64,000 bases of DNA from an uncultured Eubacteriales bacterium (GTDB taxonomy: Bacteria > Bacillota > Clostridia > Oscillospirales > Acutalibacteraceae): assembly GCA_934630515.1 (NCBI GenBank), contig CAKTVV010000011.1, positions 32,431-96,430 on the forward strand. Reading direction: 5' to 3'. The notes under the pieces were generated by a model, which did no database searches, was not told where the DNA came from, and was given only the letters and a program-made list of their open reading frames with translations. This document shows positions 25,181 through 33,868 of this stretch, piece by piece (the first letter of the stretch is position 1; each line of letters starts with the position of its first letter). A program made the translations under genes and the position numbers.

Positions 25181-25963
25181 ATGCTTACATGGGATAACGG
25201 CACACACTTTGCCTACGATATGATCGGTGAATTCCGCTCCTGCGGCACCTGGATACACGGCAGGCGCACCATCCAGAGCCACGAGGTCATTCTGGTGCTG
25301 GAGGGAACGGTGTATATTGCCGAGGCGGGGCGGGAATATGCGCTGGAGCCGCATCAGCTGCTGGTGCTGGAGCCGGGCAAGGAGCATTACGGCTACCGGG
25401 CGTCCGACGCCCCGGTGGCGTTTTACTGGTTTCATTATTTCTCCGACCTGCCGCTGCCCCTGAAGCTCTACACCGGCGGCGACGTCTACGCCGTCACACA
25501 GCTGCTCAAGCGCTTGCTGCACACCGCCAACGCCCGCCCCGATGCCACTGCCGCCGCCGATGCCATCGGCTATCTCGTCTGGGACGAGCTGAACCGGCTG
25601 GCAGCGGAGGAGCATCACGCCGACCACGCTCTGGATGTACAGGTCACGGAGTATATTCGCAACCATATCGACACCGAGCTCTCCGTCGCCGCCATCGCCG
25701 CCCATGTGGGCTACAGCCCGGATCACCTGAGCAAATGCTTCCGCCGCTGGCACGGGGTGGGGCTGAAGGAATACATCATCCACCGCCGGATGCAACAGGC
25801 CAAGAACCGCCTGCTCACCACCACCCTGAGCGTTAAGGAGATCGCTGCCTCTCTGGGCTATCGGGAGGAGAACCGGTTCATCAAGTTTTTCCTCTATCAC
25901 GAGGGGATCAGCCCCACCGCCTTTCGCTCTCACTATTGCCACACTCACATCAACAGTCGATAA
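25181..25963 (+). CDS. AraC-family transcriptional regulator, probable GH127 activator
   Basis: A 260-aa regulator with an N-terminal cupin-like sugar-sensing domain (SHEVILVLEGTVYIAEAGRE, LLVLEPGKEHYGYRA) and a C-terminal double HTH (about 165-255): VTEYIRNHIDTELSVAAIAA, VGYSPDHLSKCFRRWHGVGL, EIAASLGYREENRFIKFF. The ATG at 25181 is used, with AAAAGGTG about 10 nt upstream; an upstream GTG-type start adds 14 unconserved residues. Being divergent from the arabinofuranosidase gene, it probably activates it in response to an arabinose-containing sugar. Confidence 0.9.
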   Translation: MLTWDNGTHFAYDMIGEFRSCGTWIHGRRTIQSHEVILVLEGTVYIAEAGREYALEPHQLLVLEPGKEHYGYRASDAPVAFYWFHYFSDLPLPLKLYTGGDVYAVTQLLKRLLHTANARPDATAAADAIGYLVWDELNRLAAEEHHADHALDVQVTEYIRNHIDTELSVAAIAAHVGYSPDHLSKCFRRWHGVGLKEYIIHRRMQQAKNRLLTTTLSVKEIAASLGYREENRFIKFFLYHEGISPTAFRSHYCHTHINSR

Positions 25964-25999
25964 AACAGCGCCGGTCGGAGCTCCGACCGGCGCTGTTTT
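25962..25999. terminator. bidirectional terminator
   Basis: A 19-bp perfect palindrome AAAACAGCGCCGGTCGGAG/CTCCGACCGGCGCTGTTTT lies between the convergent AraC gene and the Gfo/Idh/MocA gene. A-run and T-run flanks serve both directions. Confidence 0.85.
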
Positions 26000-26022
26000 G
26001 ATACTTTTTACTATGCAGCGGC

Positions 26023-27192
26023 TTATTTCGCTCCTGCGTAGCTGCCGGAGGTGTCCGCCACCACCGCCTGCACATTTTCCTTGCGGCGGGAGGTCTTGAC
26101 CCGCTTCATCAGCTCCTCATAGTACACATCCTCGTCAAAGGGAATGTCCACAGGATGCCCCAGGAAGCAGGACAGGTGCATGGCATTGGACAGGGTCAGA
26201 CCCCGGATGCCCTCCACGCCCTCCGCCACCAGCGGCTCGCCGTGCAGAATGTGTGCGGCAAAGGCGTTCAGCACCCCCACATGCTGGGGATTCTTTCCGT
26301 CCGTCTCCACCTCGGTATAGGTCACCTTGGGCTGTCCGAAGGGGGTCTTGTTGGTCTTGGAGAATTCCGGCTCTGCCACATCCAGCTCATATTTATAGAG
26401 TTTATCGTTCTCCACCACCAGCTTACCCTTATCCAGCGTCAGCTCAAACCGGTTGGTGCCGGGCGCATCGCCGGTGGAGGTGATGAACACGCCGGTGGCG
26501 CCGTTCTCAAACTCCATGTAGGCGGTGACATCGTCCTCCACCTCGATATCGTGCCACTTGCCGAAATGCAGATGGGCATCCACCTTCACCGGCAGACCGC
26601 AAATCCACTGGTACATATCCAACTGGTGGGGGCACTGGTTCAGCAGCACGCCGCCGCCCTCGCCCGACCAGGTGGCACGCCAAGCGCCGGAATCGTAATA
26701 CGCCTGAGGACGGTACCAGTTGGTGATGATCCAGTTCGCCCGGCGCAGAGCGCCCATCTCACCGCTCTCCACGATCTCTTTCATCTTGCGGTACACGCAG
26801 TTGGTGCGCTGATTGAACATCATGGCAAAGGTCACATCGGCTTTCGCCGCCGCCTCGTTCATCTCCCGCACCTGCTTGGTGTACACGCCGGCGGGCTTTT
26901 CGCACATCACATGCAGATGATGCTTAAAGCCCTCCATCGCATACTGGGGATGGAAATAGTGGGGGATGGACACGATCACGGCGTCGATCTTCCCGCTTTC
27001 CATCATCTTGATGGCGTCATCGAACCGCTCCACCGTGGCGGGCAGGTTCTCCTGCGCCCATTGCAGCCGGTCGGGGTTGATATCGCATACCGCCGCCAGC
27101 TCGATCTCCGGGCATTTCCCCTCTACGATGTTTTTCGCATGACCGGAACCCATATTACCGATACCGATGATGCCCATACGAATTTTATCCAT
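26023..27192 (-). CDS. Gfo/Idh/MocA-family NAD(P) oxidoreductase (first copy)
   Basis: A 389-aa dehydrogenase. N-terminal Rossmann fold with IGIGNMGSGHA (about 9-19), the catalytic-lysine motif VMCEKPAG near residue 100, and the family segment GGVLLNQCPHQLDMYQWICG near residue 190 with its conserved active-site histidine. The C-terminal alpha/beta domain follows. Such enzymes oxidise a sugar or inositol hydroxyl to a ketone. It is the last gene of the seven-gene cluster. It resembles the other copy at 28012 over its full length (same motifs, same 389-aa length), so the pair are paralogues. Confidence 0.93.
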   Translation of the reverse strand: MDKIRMGIIGIGNMGSGHAKNIVEGKCPEIELAAVCDINPDRLQWAQENLPATVERFDDAIKMMESGKIDAVIVSIPHYFHPQYAMEGFKHHLHVMCEKPAGVYTKQVREMNEAAAKADVTFAMMFNQRTNCVYRKMKEIVESGEMGALRRANWIITNWYRPQAYYDSGAWRATWSGEGGGVLLNQCPHQLDMYQWICGLPVKVDAHLHFGKWHDIEVEDDVTAYMEFENGATGVFITSTGDAPGTNRFELTLDKGKLVVENDKLYKYELDVAEPEFSKTNKTPFGQPKVTYTEVETDGKNPQHVGVLNAFAAHILHGEPLVAEGVEGIRGLTLSNAMHLSCFLGHPVDIPFDEDVYYEELMKRVKTSRRKENVQAVVADTSGSYAGAK

Positions 27193-27219
27193 AGCTCTGA
27201 CTCCCTTTCTCTGCTCGCT

Positions 27220-27984
27220 TTATTTCAGTCCCTGCGCCTGCAGGAACCGATAGCTTTTCTCCAGACAGGCAAACGGATCCTCGCCGTAGCAGTCATCCTG
27301 CTCCACCAGCGCATAGCGGACGCCCGCCTGCTCCAGCGCCGGCAGAATCTTCTGCCAAGGCAGGTTGCCGCTGCCCACCGGCGCCATGTGCTGCTCCTTC
27401 TGTCCGCACGCCACCATATCCTTCAGGTGGACGCAGGGGATACGTCCGGACAGCCGGTCGATCCAGTCGGTCACCTCGCCGCCGCCCCAGTGCACCCAGT
27501 AGGTATCCATCGTAAACACCAGCTCCTCCGGGGTGGTGTGCTCCATCAGATACTCCAGACGGGTCTGCCCGTTCTCCACATCCCGGGTGAACTCGAAGCC
27601 ATGGTTATGATAGGACAGGCGCTTTCCCACCGAGGTGAAATACCGCCCGCTGGTCTGCGCCAGCCGGATCACCGTGTCCATGCCCTCTGTGCCCGCCGTC
27701 TGGGGTCCGCAGCCCAGACCGATATAGTCGCAGCCGAACACCGTATGCTCCGCCGCCACCCGCTCCGGTTCCTTCTCCAGCCGATCCTGCGGGATATGGG
27801 TCAGCACGCACCGCAGCCCGTTCTTTTGCAGCTGCTCCTGCAGCCATTCCGGCTCATAGGCACACACACCCGAGATCTGCACCGTCCGATAGCCGATGTC
27901 CGCCACCCGTTTGAGGGATTCGGCGAAGTCCTCCAGTGTCTTGCAATGCTCCCGCAAAGTATAGAATTGCGCTCCGATCTGCAT
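27220..27984 (-). CDS. sugar phosphate isomerase/epimerase (TIM barrel), copy 1
   Basis: A 254-aa member of the xylose-isomerase-like AP-endonuclease-2 fold. It opens with QIGAQFYTLREHCKTLEDFA and shows the metal-site segments YHNHGFEF (about 130), MDTYWVHWGG (about 165) and CVHLKDM (about 192), then LVEQDD near the end. These supply the Glu/Asp/His residues for a divalent metal. In related clusters such proteins isomerise or beta-eliminate keto-sugars. It sits between the two Gfo/Idh/MocA genes, 27 nt from each. Confidence 0.88.
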   Translation of the reverse strand: MQIGAQFYTLREHCKTLEDFAESLKRVADIGYRTVQISGVCAYEPEWLQEQLQKNGLRCVLTHIPQDRLEKEPERVAAEHTVFGCDYIGLGCGPQTAGTEGMDTVIRLAQTSGRYFTSVGKRLSYHNHGFEFTRDVENGQTRLEYLMEHTTPEELVFTMDTYWVHWGGGEVTDWIDRLSGRIPCVHLKDMVACGQKEQHMAPVGSGNLPWQKILPALEQAGVRYALVEQDDCYGEDPFACLEKSYRFLQAQGLK

Positions 27985-28011
27985 TTTGAAAGCTCTCCTT
28001 TCTTACCAGTC

Positions 28012-29181
28012 TTACCAGTTCACGTTCCATCGGTCTTTATAGCTGCCGTCCGCCTCGCCGGTGCCCTCCGTCGGATGATAGCCGGAGATCTTCACCCGCT
28101 CCGCCAGCAGCCGGTCAAACCGGGCGGTATCCAGCGGCAGCGCCGCCGTCTCCCCCGTCCATGCGGACAGGTAGGCGGCGTTGGAGAGGGTCAGCTCATA
28201 GATGGCGTCATATCCCGGCGCCAGCAGCTCCTCCCCATGCAGCACCGCCGCCGTGAAGTTCCGCAGAATGCCGTTGTGGGCTGTTTCCTTCTCGGTCGGC
28301 AGGATCTCGGTATACGTCACCGTCGGCAGGGTCCCGCAGGGGTCAAAGCACACCTCCCGCTCCGGACGATCCAGACTCCAATGCCGCAGCTTGCCATCCT
28401 CCAGCACCAGCTTGCCCCGATCGCCCACGATCTCCAGCCGGTTGGTGCCGGGATATTCGCCGGTGGTGGTGATGAAAGTGGCGGTCGCCCCGTTGGCATA
28501 CTGCATGACGAGGGTGGCGTCATCCTCCACCTCGATGTGGTGGTATTTCCCGCAGGCGCAGGTCGCCCAAACCTGCTCCGGCATCCCGAATATCCACTGG
28601 AGCAGATCCAGCTGGTGGGGCGCCTGGTTGAGCAGCACGCCGCCGCCCTCCCCCGCCCACGATGCCCGCCAGCTGCCGGAATCGTAGTAGCTCTGGGTGC
28701 GGTACCAGTTGGTGACCGTCCATTGCAGCCTCTTCAGCTGCCCCAGCTGTCCGCTGCGGACGATCTGCCGTGCCTGCCGGAACAGGGGATGGGTACGCTG
28801 ATTGAACATCACCCCAAACACCCTGCCGCTCTCCCGGGCGGCGGCGCACATCCGCTCCACCGCACTGACCTGCACGCCGCCGGGCTTTTCCGTCAGCACG
28901 TGCAGCCCCTGCTGAAACGCCGCCACCGCCATCGGCGGATGGAGATAATGCGGGGTGGCAATGATGACCGCCCCCATCGTCCCCTCCGACAGCAGCCGTT
29001 CATAGCTGTCGAACACCGGCACGCCGGGCAGCCGCTTCGCCGCCCATTCCCGGCGGGCGGGGGCGATGTCGCACACCGCCGCCAGCACCGCCCCGGGCAC
29101 CTTGCCGTCGAAGATCGCTCCGGCGTGGGCGCTGCCCATATTCCCCAGACCGACCACCGCTACACGCAGTTGTGTTTCCAT
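28012..29181 (-). CDS. Gfo/Idh/MocA-family NAD(P) oxidoreductase (second copy)
   Basis: A 389-aa dehydrogenase with Rossmann motif GLGNMGSAHAG, VLTEKPGGV for the catalytic lysine and GGVLLNQAPHQLDLLQWIFG for the active-site segment. NWYRTQSYYDSGSWR is shared with the first copy (NWYRPQAYYDSGAWR). The two proteins have probably diverged in sugar substrate after duplication. Encoded 21 nt downstream of the 29203 epimerase gene and transcribed with it. Confidence 0.93.
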   Translation of the reverse strand: METQLRVAVVGLGNMGSAHAGAIFDGKVPGAVLAAVCDIAPARREWAAKRLPGVPVFDSYERLLSEGTMGAVIIATPHYLHPPMAVAAFQQGLHVLTEKPGGVQVSAVERMCAAARESGRVFGVMFNQRTHPLFRQARQIVRSGQLGQLKRLQWTVTNWYRTQSYYDSGSWRASWAGEGGGVLLNQAPHQLDLLQWIFGMPEQVWATCACGKYHHIEVEDDATLVMQYANGATATFITTTGEYPGTNRLEIVGDRGKLVLEDGKLRHWSLDRPEREVCFDPCGTLPTVTYTEILPTEKETAHNGILRNFTAAVLHGEELLAPGYDAIYELTLSNAAYLSAWTGETAALPLDTARFDRLLAERVKISGYHPTEGTGEADGSYKDRWNVNW

Positions 29182-29202
29182 GCTGTTCTCCTCCGTCTCC
29201 GG

Positions 29203-30042
29203 TTACAGCGCCTCTTTCAGCGCCGCTACCGCCGCATCGAATGCCGCCCGCTGCGAGGGATATTCATAGGCCGCCATTTTGGTCTTGGCGTCCTCCTTTT
29301 CCAGATCCGCAAAGCCGGAAAATACGGTCAGGTGCGGCTCCAGCGTCAGCTGCCAGCCGCCCCGGGCGATAAAGCGGTGCAGGATCTCCGGCACATGGCC
29401 GATGCCCTTGCCGCAGGGCACCACCTTGCCCCCCTCCACGCAATCCTTGACATGGAAGTAGACGATGCGCTCCTGCAGCAGCTCCCACGCCTGCAGGGTA
29501 TCCTGCCCGCACTGGATGAAGTTGGCGGGGTCGAAAATGCCCCCCAGCTCCGGAATCTGCTCCAAAATATCGGCGCACCGGGACGCCACATCGCCGTAGA
29601 TGCCCTTTTCATTCTCGTGGCACAGACGGATGCCGCTGCCCTTGGCGGTTTCCGCCATCCGTCCCAGCCGCTCCATAACCTCGTCCCGATAGACCGCCGG
29701 GTCCTCATCGGCAGGCAGATAGAAGCTGAACATCCGGATGTATTCGCTACCCATGATCTGCCCCAGCTCCAGCGCATGCTTGAGCTTATCCAGATGCGGC
29801 TCCAGCGGGGCGGTGACGTCGATCTTGCCCAGCGGCGAGCCGATGCTCCAGATGCGCAGCCCGTTGGCGTCCAGCTGCTCCTTGACCTCCTTGGCCTCGG
29901 CGCAGGTGAAATCGATAAAATTCTTGCTTCCGATCGTCCGTGCCTCCAGATGGCGGATGCCGTTATCCCGCATCGCTGCGATCTGGTCGGTCAGCGCAGC
30001 GCCCGCCTCGTCAGCGAATGCGCCCAATACGATCTCTTTCAT
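29203..30042 (-). CDS. sugar phosphate isomerase/epimerase (TIM barrel), copy 2
   Basis: A 279-aa xylose-isomerase-like barrel (MKEIVLGAFADEAGAALTDQ). Metal-ligand segments are LCHENEKGIYGD (about 150), GGIFDPANFIQCGQD (about 178) and YFHVKDCVEGG (about 200), with LTLEPHL near the end. The ENEKGIYGD form is common in gut Firmicutes and Bacteroides carbohydrate loci, where the exact reaction is often unassigned. It lies between the SDR gene and the second Gfo/Idh/MocA gene. Confidence 0.88.
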   Translation of the reverse strand: MKEIVLGAFADEAGAALTDQIAAMRDNGIRHLEARTIGSKNFIDFTCAEAKEVKEQLDANGLRIWSIGSPLGKIDVTAPLEPHLDKLKHALELGQIMGSEYIRMFSFYLPADEDPAVYRDEVMERLGRMAETAKGSGIRLCHENEKGIYGDVASRCADILEQIPELGGIFDPANFIQCGQDTLQAWELLQERIVYFHVKDCVEGGKVVPCGKGIGHVPEILHRFIARGGWQLTLEPHLTVFSGFADLEKEDAKTKMAAYEYPSQRAAFDAAVAALKEAL

Positions 30043-30062
30043 AGCTGCTCACTCCTTACTGC

Positions 30063-30887
30063 TTACACGCCGCTGTAGGCGGAGAATCCGCCGTCCACCG
30101 GCACGGTGATACCGGTCACGAAGCCGGACTTTTCCGCATCCAGCAGCCACTCCACCGTACCCAGCAGCTCCTCGGCCTCACCGAACCGCCCCATGGGGGT
30201 GGAGCGCAGGATCTTGCCGGTGCGGGGGGTGGGGGTGCCGTCCTCGTTAAAGAGCAGCGCCCGGTTCTGATTGGTGACGAAAAAGCCGGGGGCGATGGCG
30301 TTGACCCGGATGCCCTCCTTGGCGAAATGCACCGCCAGCCAGGAGGTGAAGTTGGACACCGCCGCCTTAGCCGCCGAATAGGCGGGGATCTTCGTCAGCG
30401 GACGGTAGGCGTTCATGGAGGAGATATTCAGCACACAGCAGCCCTCCCGTCCCAACATATCCGGCATAAACACCTGACTGGGCAGCAGCACGCCCTTGAG
30501 ATTCAGATCAAACACAAAATTGAAGCCCTTTTCCTCGATGTTGAAGAACGTGAGGAAATCCTCCGCATTTTCATCTCCTGCCTCATATTCCTCATGCAGA
30601 GTGGTGCAGCGGGGGTTGTTGCCGCCGGCGCCGTTGATGAGGATGTCGCACTTGCCGTACTTTGCCAGCACCGCCTGATGAACCTCCTCCAGATTGGCCT
30701 TATCCAGCACGTTGGTCTTATACGCCGTCGCCTCGCCGCCGGCTGCCCGGATCTTCTCCGCCACCGCCTCGGCTGCCTGCTCGTTGAGATCCAGCAGGGC
30801 GACCTTGGCACCCTTTCCCGCCAGAAACTCGGCAAATCCGGAGCACAGCACGCCGCCGGCGCCGGTGATCACGATAACCTTATCCAT
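30063..30887 (-). CDS. SDR-family D-mannonate oxidoreductase (fructuronate reductase)
   Basis: A 274-aa short-chain dehydrogenase with cofactor loop TGAGGVLCSGFAEFLA, NAG-type motif INGAGGNNPRC, catalytic Ser in LNISSMNAY and YSAAKAAVSNF carrying the YxxxK pair. The extended insertion around residues 95-120 is typical of the Firmicute SDR that interconverts D-fructuronate and D-mannonate next to uxuA. The second ATG (30887) is used: GGAG is 9 nt before it but only 3 nt before the first ATG at 30893. It does the step before mannonate dehydratase in glucuronate breakdown. Confidence 0.88.
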   Translation of the reverse strand: MDKVIVITGAGGVLCSGFAEFLAGKGAKVALLDLNEQAAEAVAEKIRAAGGEATAYKTNVLDKANLEEVHQAVLAKYGKCDILINGAGGNNPRCTTLHEEYEAGDENAEDFLTFFNIEEKGFNFVFDLNLKGVLLPSQVFMPDMLGREGCCVLNISSMNAYRPLTKIPAYSAAKAAVSNFTSWLAVHFAKEGIRVNAIAPGFFVTNQNRALLFNEDGTPTPRTGKILRSTPMGRFGEAEELLGTVEWLLDAEKSGFVTGITVPVDGGFSAYSGV

Positions 30888-30901
30888 TGTCATTCGCTCC
30901 T

Positions 30902-31687
30902 TTACTCAAATACCTTCAACACCGGACGCATCCGCTGCACGGTGTCGTTCCAATCGTCGCCAAAAGCGCCCTCCAGCGTGATCCGGGCGTTGTAGCCGTT
31001 CTCCCGCAGCGCCGCCGCCCACCGGGCGCAGTCCGCCGCATCCGCCGCCTCCAGCGGCATCCGCCGATCCGGATCGTTCCGTGCCAGATGGACATGCTGC
31101 AGCATGGAGCCGCAGGTGCGGATGGCATCCAGACTCTCGCCGGTCATGGACACATGATAGAAATCCGCCAGCACGAACACATTGGGGTGATTGGCACGGC
31201 GGCACATGGCGACGCCGTCCGCCACGGTGTTGACGGTGTTGCATTCCTCATAGCGCAGCGGCTCGATCACGATTTTGACGCCGAATTCCGTGCCGACATC
31301 CCCCGCCAGCCGCAGCACCCGGGCGAACTGCTCCTCGCCCTCCTCCCGGCGGCTCTCATCCAGGATGGTGCGGGCAGCGCCGCTGCCGATGACCGCCACC
31401 TGCAGCCCCAGGCGGCTGGCTTTCCCCAGCGCCCGGCGGATATACTCCTCCAGCGCAGCAAGATCCACCGTATCGCCGGTCAAATAGCCCTTCTCAAAGC
31501 TGAAGAAAAATCCGTTGCAGGTCTCGGCAAAAATACCGGTACGCACCATTTCCCTGCGGGCGTCCTCCACCTGCTCCTCCGTCCAGTTGGCGATGCCGGA
31601 AAGGTTGATCTCCGCATAATCGTAGCCGTATTCCTGCAGCTTGGACAAGCAGCTCATATCCGTGCCGATACATACGCCGAACCGCAT
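30902..31687 (-). CDS. sugar phosphate isomerase/epimerase (TIM barrel), copy 3
   Basis: A 261-aa xylose-isomerase-like barrel (MRFGVCIGTDMSCLSKLQEY). Metal-site segments are IVIEPLRYEECNTVNT (about 140), VLADFYHVSM (about 175) and HVHLARNDPDRRMP (about 198), with ITLEGAFGDDW at the end. The EP-N-N and DxxH pattern resembles the D-tagatose/psicose 3-epimerase-like group. Its ATG overlaps the uxuA stop codon by one base, so it is translationally coupled to uxuA and may prepare the sugar that enters the mannonate route. Confidence 0.87.
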   Translation of the reverse strand: MRFGVCIGTDMSCLSKLQEYGYDYAEINLSGIANWTEEQVEDARREMVRTGIFAETCNGFFFSFEKGYLTGDTVDLAALEEYIRRALGKASRLGLQVAVIGSGAARTILDESRREEGEEQFARVLRLAGDVGTEFGVKIVIEPLRYEECNTVNTVADGVAMCRRANHPNVFVLADFYHVSMTGESLDAIRTCGSMLQHVHLARNDPDRRMPLEAADAADCARWAAALRENGYNARITLEGAFGDDWNDTVQRMRPVLKVFE

Positions 31688-32727
31688 TATTTCCGCCCCC
31701 TTTCGATGGCCTCGAACAGACCGACAATGTAGGTGGCGCCCAGCGCCCGGTCATACAGACCGTAGCCGTAGCGGCCCTTTTCCCCCCAGATCATGCGCCC
31801 GTGGTCGGGACGCACATACCCGTCGAAGCCGGTCTCCACCAGCGCCCGCACGATCTCGTACATATCCAGCGAGCCGCAGGCGGTGGGATGCCCCACCTCC
31901 TCGAACTGCCGGTCGCCGGTATGCTTGATGTTCCGCAGATGGGCAAAGTGGATCCGGTCGCCGAACCGCCGGATCATGTGGGGCAGGTCATTATGGACAT
32001 CCGCCCCCAGAGAGCCGGTGCAGAAGGTCAGCCCGTTGGCGGGACTGTCCACCAGATGGAGGAACCGGTCCAGATTCTCCTCATTGGTGATGATCCGGGG
32101 CAGCCCGAACATACCCCACGGCGGATCGTCCGGATGGATCGCCATCTTGACCCCCGCCTCCTCCGCCACCGGTATGACGGCTTTCAGGAAGGTCTCCAGA
32201 TTCTTCCACAGCTGCTCCTCCCCCATGGTCTGGTATTGGGCCAGCAGCGCTTTCAGCTCCGTCTTGGAATAGCTCTCGTCCCAGCCGGGCAGCGACAGCT
32301 CACAGGTGAGGGGATTCATCTTCTTCACGGTCTCGTCGTCATATGCCAGCGCATTGGCGCCGTCGGGCTGCGGATGCTCCAGCTCGCTGCGCAGCCAGTC
32401 GAACACCGGCATGAAGTTATAGCAGATGCACTTGACGCCGGCCTTTCCCAGACGGCGCACATTTTCGCAATAGTTCTCGATGAGCTGCGGCGCTTTATCG
32501 TTTCCCAGCTTGATATCCTCCGGCACCGGCACGCTCTCCACCACTTCAAACTCCAGCCCCTTATCCTGGGCCTTTTTCTTCAGGGCGGCGATGCTCTCCT
32601 CGCTCCATACACCCCCGGCAGGCACGTCATATACCGCCGAGACGATCCCCGTCATGCGGGGGATCTGCCGGATATGATCCAGCGTCACCGGATCGTCGTC
32701 GCCATACCAGCGAAAGGTCAGCTTCAT
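31687..32727 (-). CDS. uxuA: D-mannonate dehydratase
   Basis: A 346-aa enzyme converting D-mannonate to 2-keto-3-deoxygluconate, the committing step of glucuronate catabolism. Landmarks are LTFRWYGDDDPVTL at the N-terminus, CYNFMPVFDW, MAIHPDDPPWGMFGLPRI with the metal-binding residues, FCTGSLGADVHND, and HLRNI then RPDHGR. AGGAGG lies 7 nt before the ATG. It is the first gene of the seven-gene cluster. No KDG kinase, aldolase or transporter is present in the window, so those steps must be encoded elsewhere. Confidence 0.95.
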   Translation of the reverse strand: MKLTFRWYGDDDPVTLDHIRQIPRMTGIVSAVYDVPAGGVWSEESIAALKKKAQDKGLEFEVVESVPVPEDIKLGNDKAPQLIENYCENVRRLGKAGVKCICYNFMPVFDWLRSELEHPQPDGANALAYDDETVKKMNPLTCELSLPGWDESYSKTELKALLAQYQTMGEEQLWKNLETFLKAVIPVAEEAGVKMAIHPDDPPWGMFGLPRIITNEENLDRFLHLVDSPANGLTFCTGSLGADVHNDLPHMIRRFGDRIHFAHLRNIKHTGDRQFEEVGHPTACGSLDMYEIVRALVETGFDGYVRPDHGRMIWGEKGRYGYGLYDRALGATYIVGLFEAIERGRK

Positions 32728-32792
32728 ACAGGAACCTCCTATGTTTTATATCAGTAGGCTATCCGCCCGGGAAGCCCCGGACTTACGCTCTC

Positions 32793-32798
32793 ATTATA
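32793..32798 (-). promoter_or_regulatory. -10 element of the uxuA cluster
   Basis: A TATAAT on the minus strand lies about 65 nt before uxuA, but no recognisable -35 hexamer is found 16-18 nt upstream. This fits a promoter that depends on the AraC activator encoded divergently. Confidence 0.55.
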
Positions 32799-32851
32799 CC
32801 ATTTTCCCATATAATTACCATTGCTTATTCCGGTTTTTTCTCAAATAAATA

Positions 32852-32880
32852 TTGCAAATATGTGCATGTCATGCTATACT
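32852..32880 (+). promoter_or_regulatory. promoter of the AraC gene at 32943
   Basis: TTGCAA (32852-32857), 17 nt, TATACT (32875-32880). Confidence 0.72.
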
Positions 32881-32942
32881 GACACTGGTTGTATTTGGTG
32901 TATTTTCCACAGTAATTTCTTATGGCAGGAGATAGCCCTTGT

Positions 32943-33794
32943 ATGAAACGAATCCATCGAAACGCTGACGATGCCCTCTTTTACAATCATTCCGTGGATG
33001 CCCGCCCCGACCAGCGGGAATTTGTCACCCACGCCCACGACTGGTACGAGATCCTGTATTTCGTATCCGGCGAGGGCACCTATCTGGTGGAAAGCACCGC
33101 CTACCCGCTGACCCCCGGCTGCGTGCTGGTGATGCGCCCGGGGGAGGTGCATAATCTGCATATCCTCCCCGACGCCCCCTATGAGCGGATCGTGGTGCAG
33201 TTCCGGGAGCAGATGCTGCTGGAGCATACCGCCGAATACCGTCCGCTGCTGGCGTCGTTTTTGGAGCGCCCGCTGGGCATGGGGAACCTGTATTCCCCGG
33301 AGGAGATCGACAGCTCCTTCGTCCGGGAATGTCTGGAGCGCATCGAGGACACCGACACCCCCGCCCTGACCCGTCTGGTCGCCGCCACCATGCTGCCGGC
33401 GATCCTCAGCGAGATCTACCGGGGCTATCAGCGACGGCGAAAGGAGCCGCAGCCGGACACCCGTATTCCCCAGACCCGCATCCGGGAGATCCTGCAGTAT
33501 GTCAACCGGCATCTGTATGAGGAGCTGACGCTGGACGAGCTGTGCCGCCAATTCTATATCAGCAAGACCCAGCTGGGGCGGCTGTTCCGTGCCGCCACCG
33601 GCTCCACCGCCTGGGATTATATTCTGGTCAAGCGGCTGATCCGTGCCCGGCAGCTGATTCTGTCCGGCGTATCCATCACCGAGGCGTCGGTGTGCTGCGG
33701 CTTCCGGGATTATTCCACCTTTTACCGTGCCTACAAGAAGCGCTACGACACATCCCCCACCGCCGACCGGGAGCGCACGCTGGTGGGGCTGTAA
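32943..33794 (+). CDS. AraC-family regulator, probable activator of the uxuA cluster
   Basis: A 283-aa regulator with an N-terminal cupin (FVTHAHDWYEILYFVSGEGT, CVLVMRPGEVHNLHILPD) and a C-terminal double HTH (about 180-280): ILQYVNRHLYEELTLDELCR, FYISKTQLGRLFRAATG, ITEASVCCGFRDYSTFYRAY. AGGAGAT precedes the ATG by 9 nt. It is divergent from the seven-gene sugar cluster across about 215 bases, the usual position of a dedicated activator. The pseudogene at 33869 was a further AraC gene in the same direction. Confidence 0.9.
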   Translation: MKRIHRNADDALFYNHSVDARPDQREFVTHAHDWYEILYFVSGEGTYLVESTAYPLTPGCVLVMRPGEVHNLHILPDAPYERIVVQFREQMLLEHTAEYRPLLASFLERPLGMGNLYSPEEIDSSFVRECLERIEDTDTPALTRLVAATMLPAILSEIYRGYQRRRKEPQPDTRIPQTRIREILQYVNRHLYEELTLDELCRQFYISKTQLGRLFRAATGSTAWDYILVKRLIRARQLILSGVSITEASVCCGFRDYSTFYRAYKKRYDTSPTADRERTLVGL

Positions 33795-33868
33795 CGCCGT
33801 AAAAATTGCGGGGCGTCCGCCCAGCCCAGCGGGCTGTATACCCCTTTTGAACGTAAGGAGGCAGCCGC

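Noticed and set aside
26155..30078. A 1307-codon plus-strand open frame
   Set aside because: It runs antisense through the sugar cluster, is rich in His/Arg/Leu shadow composition and starts inside a gene without a ribosome site.
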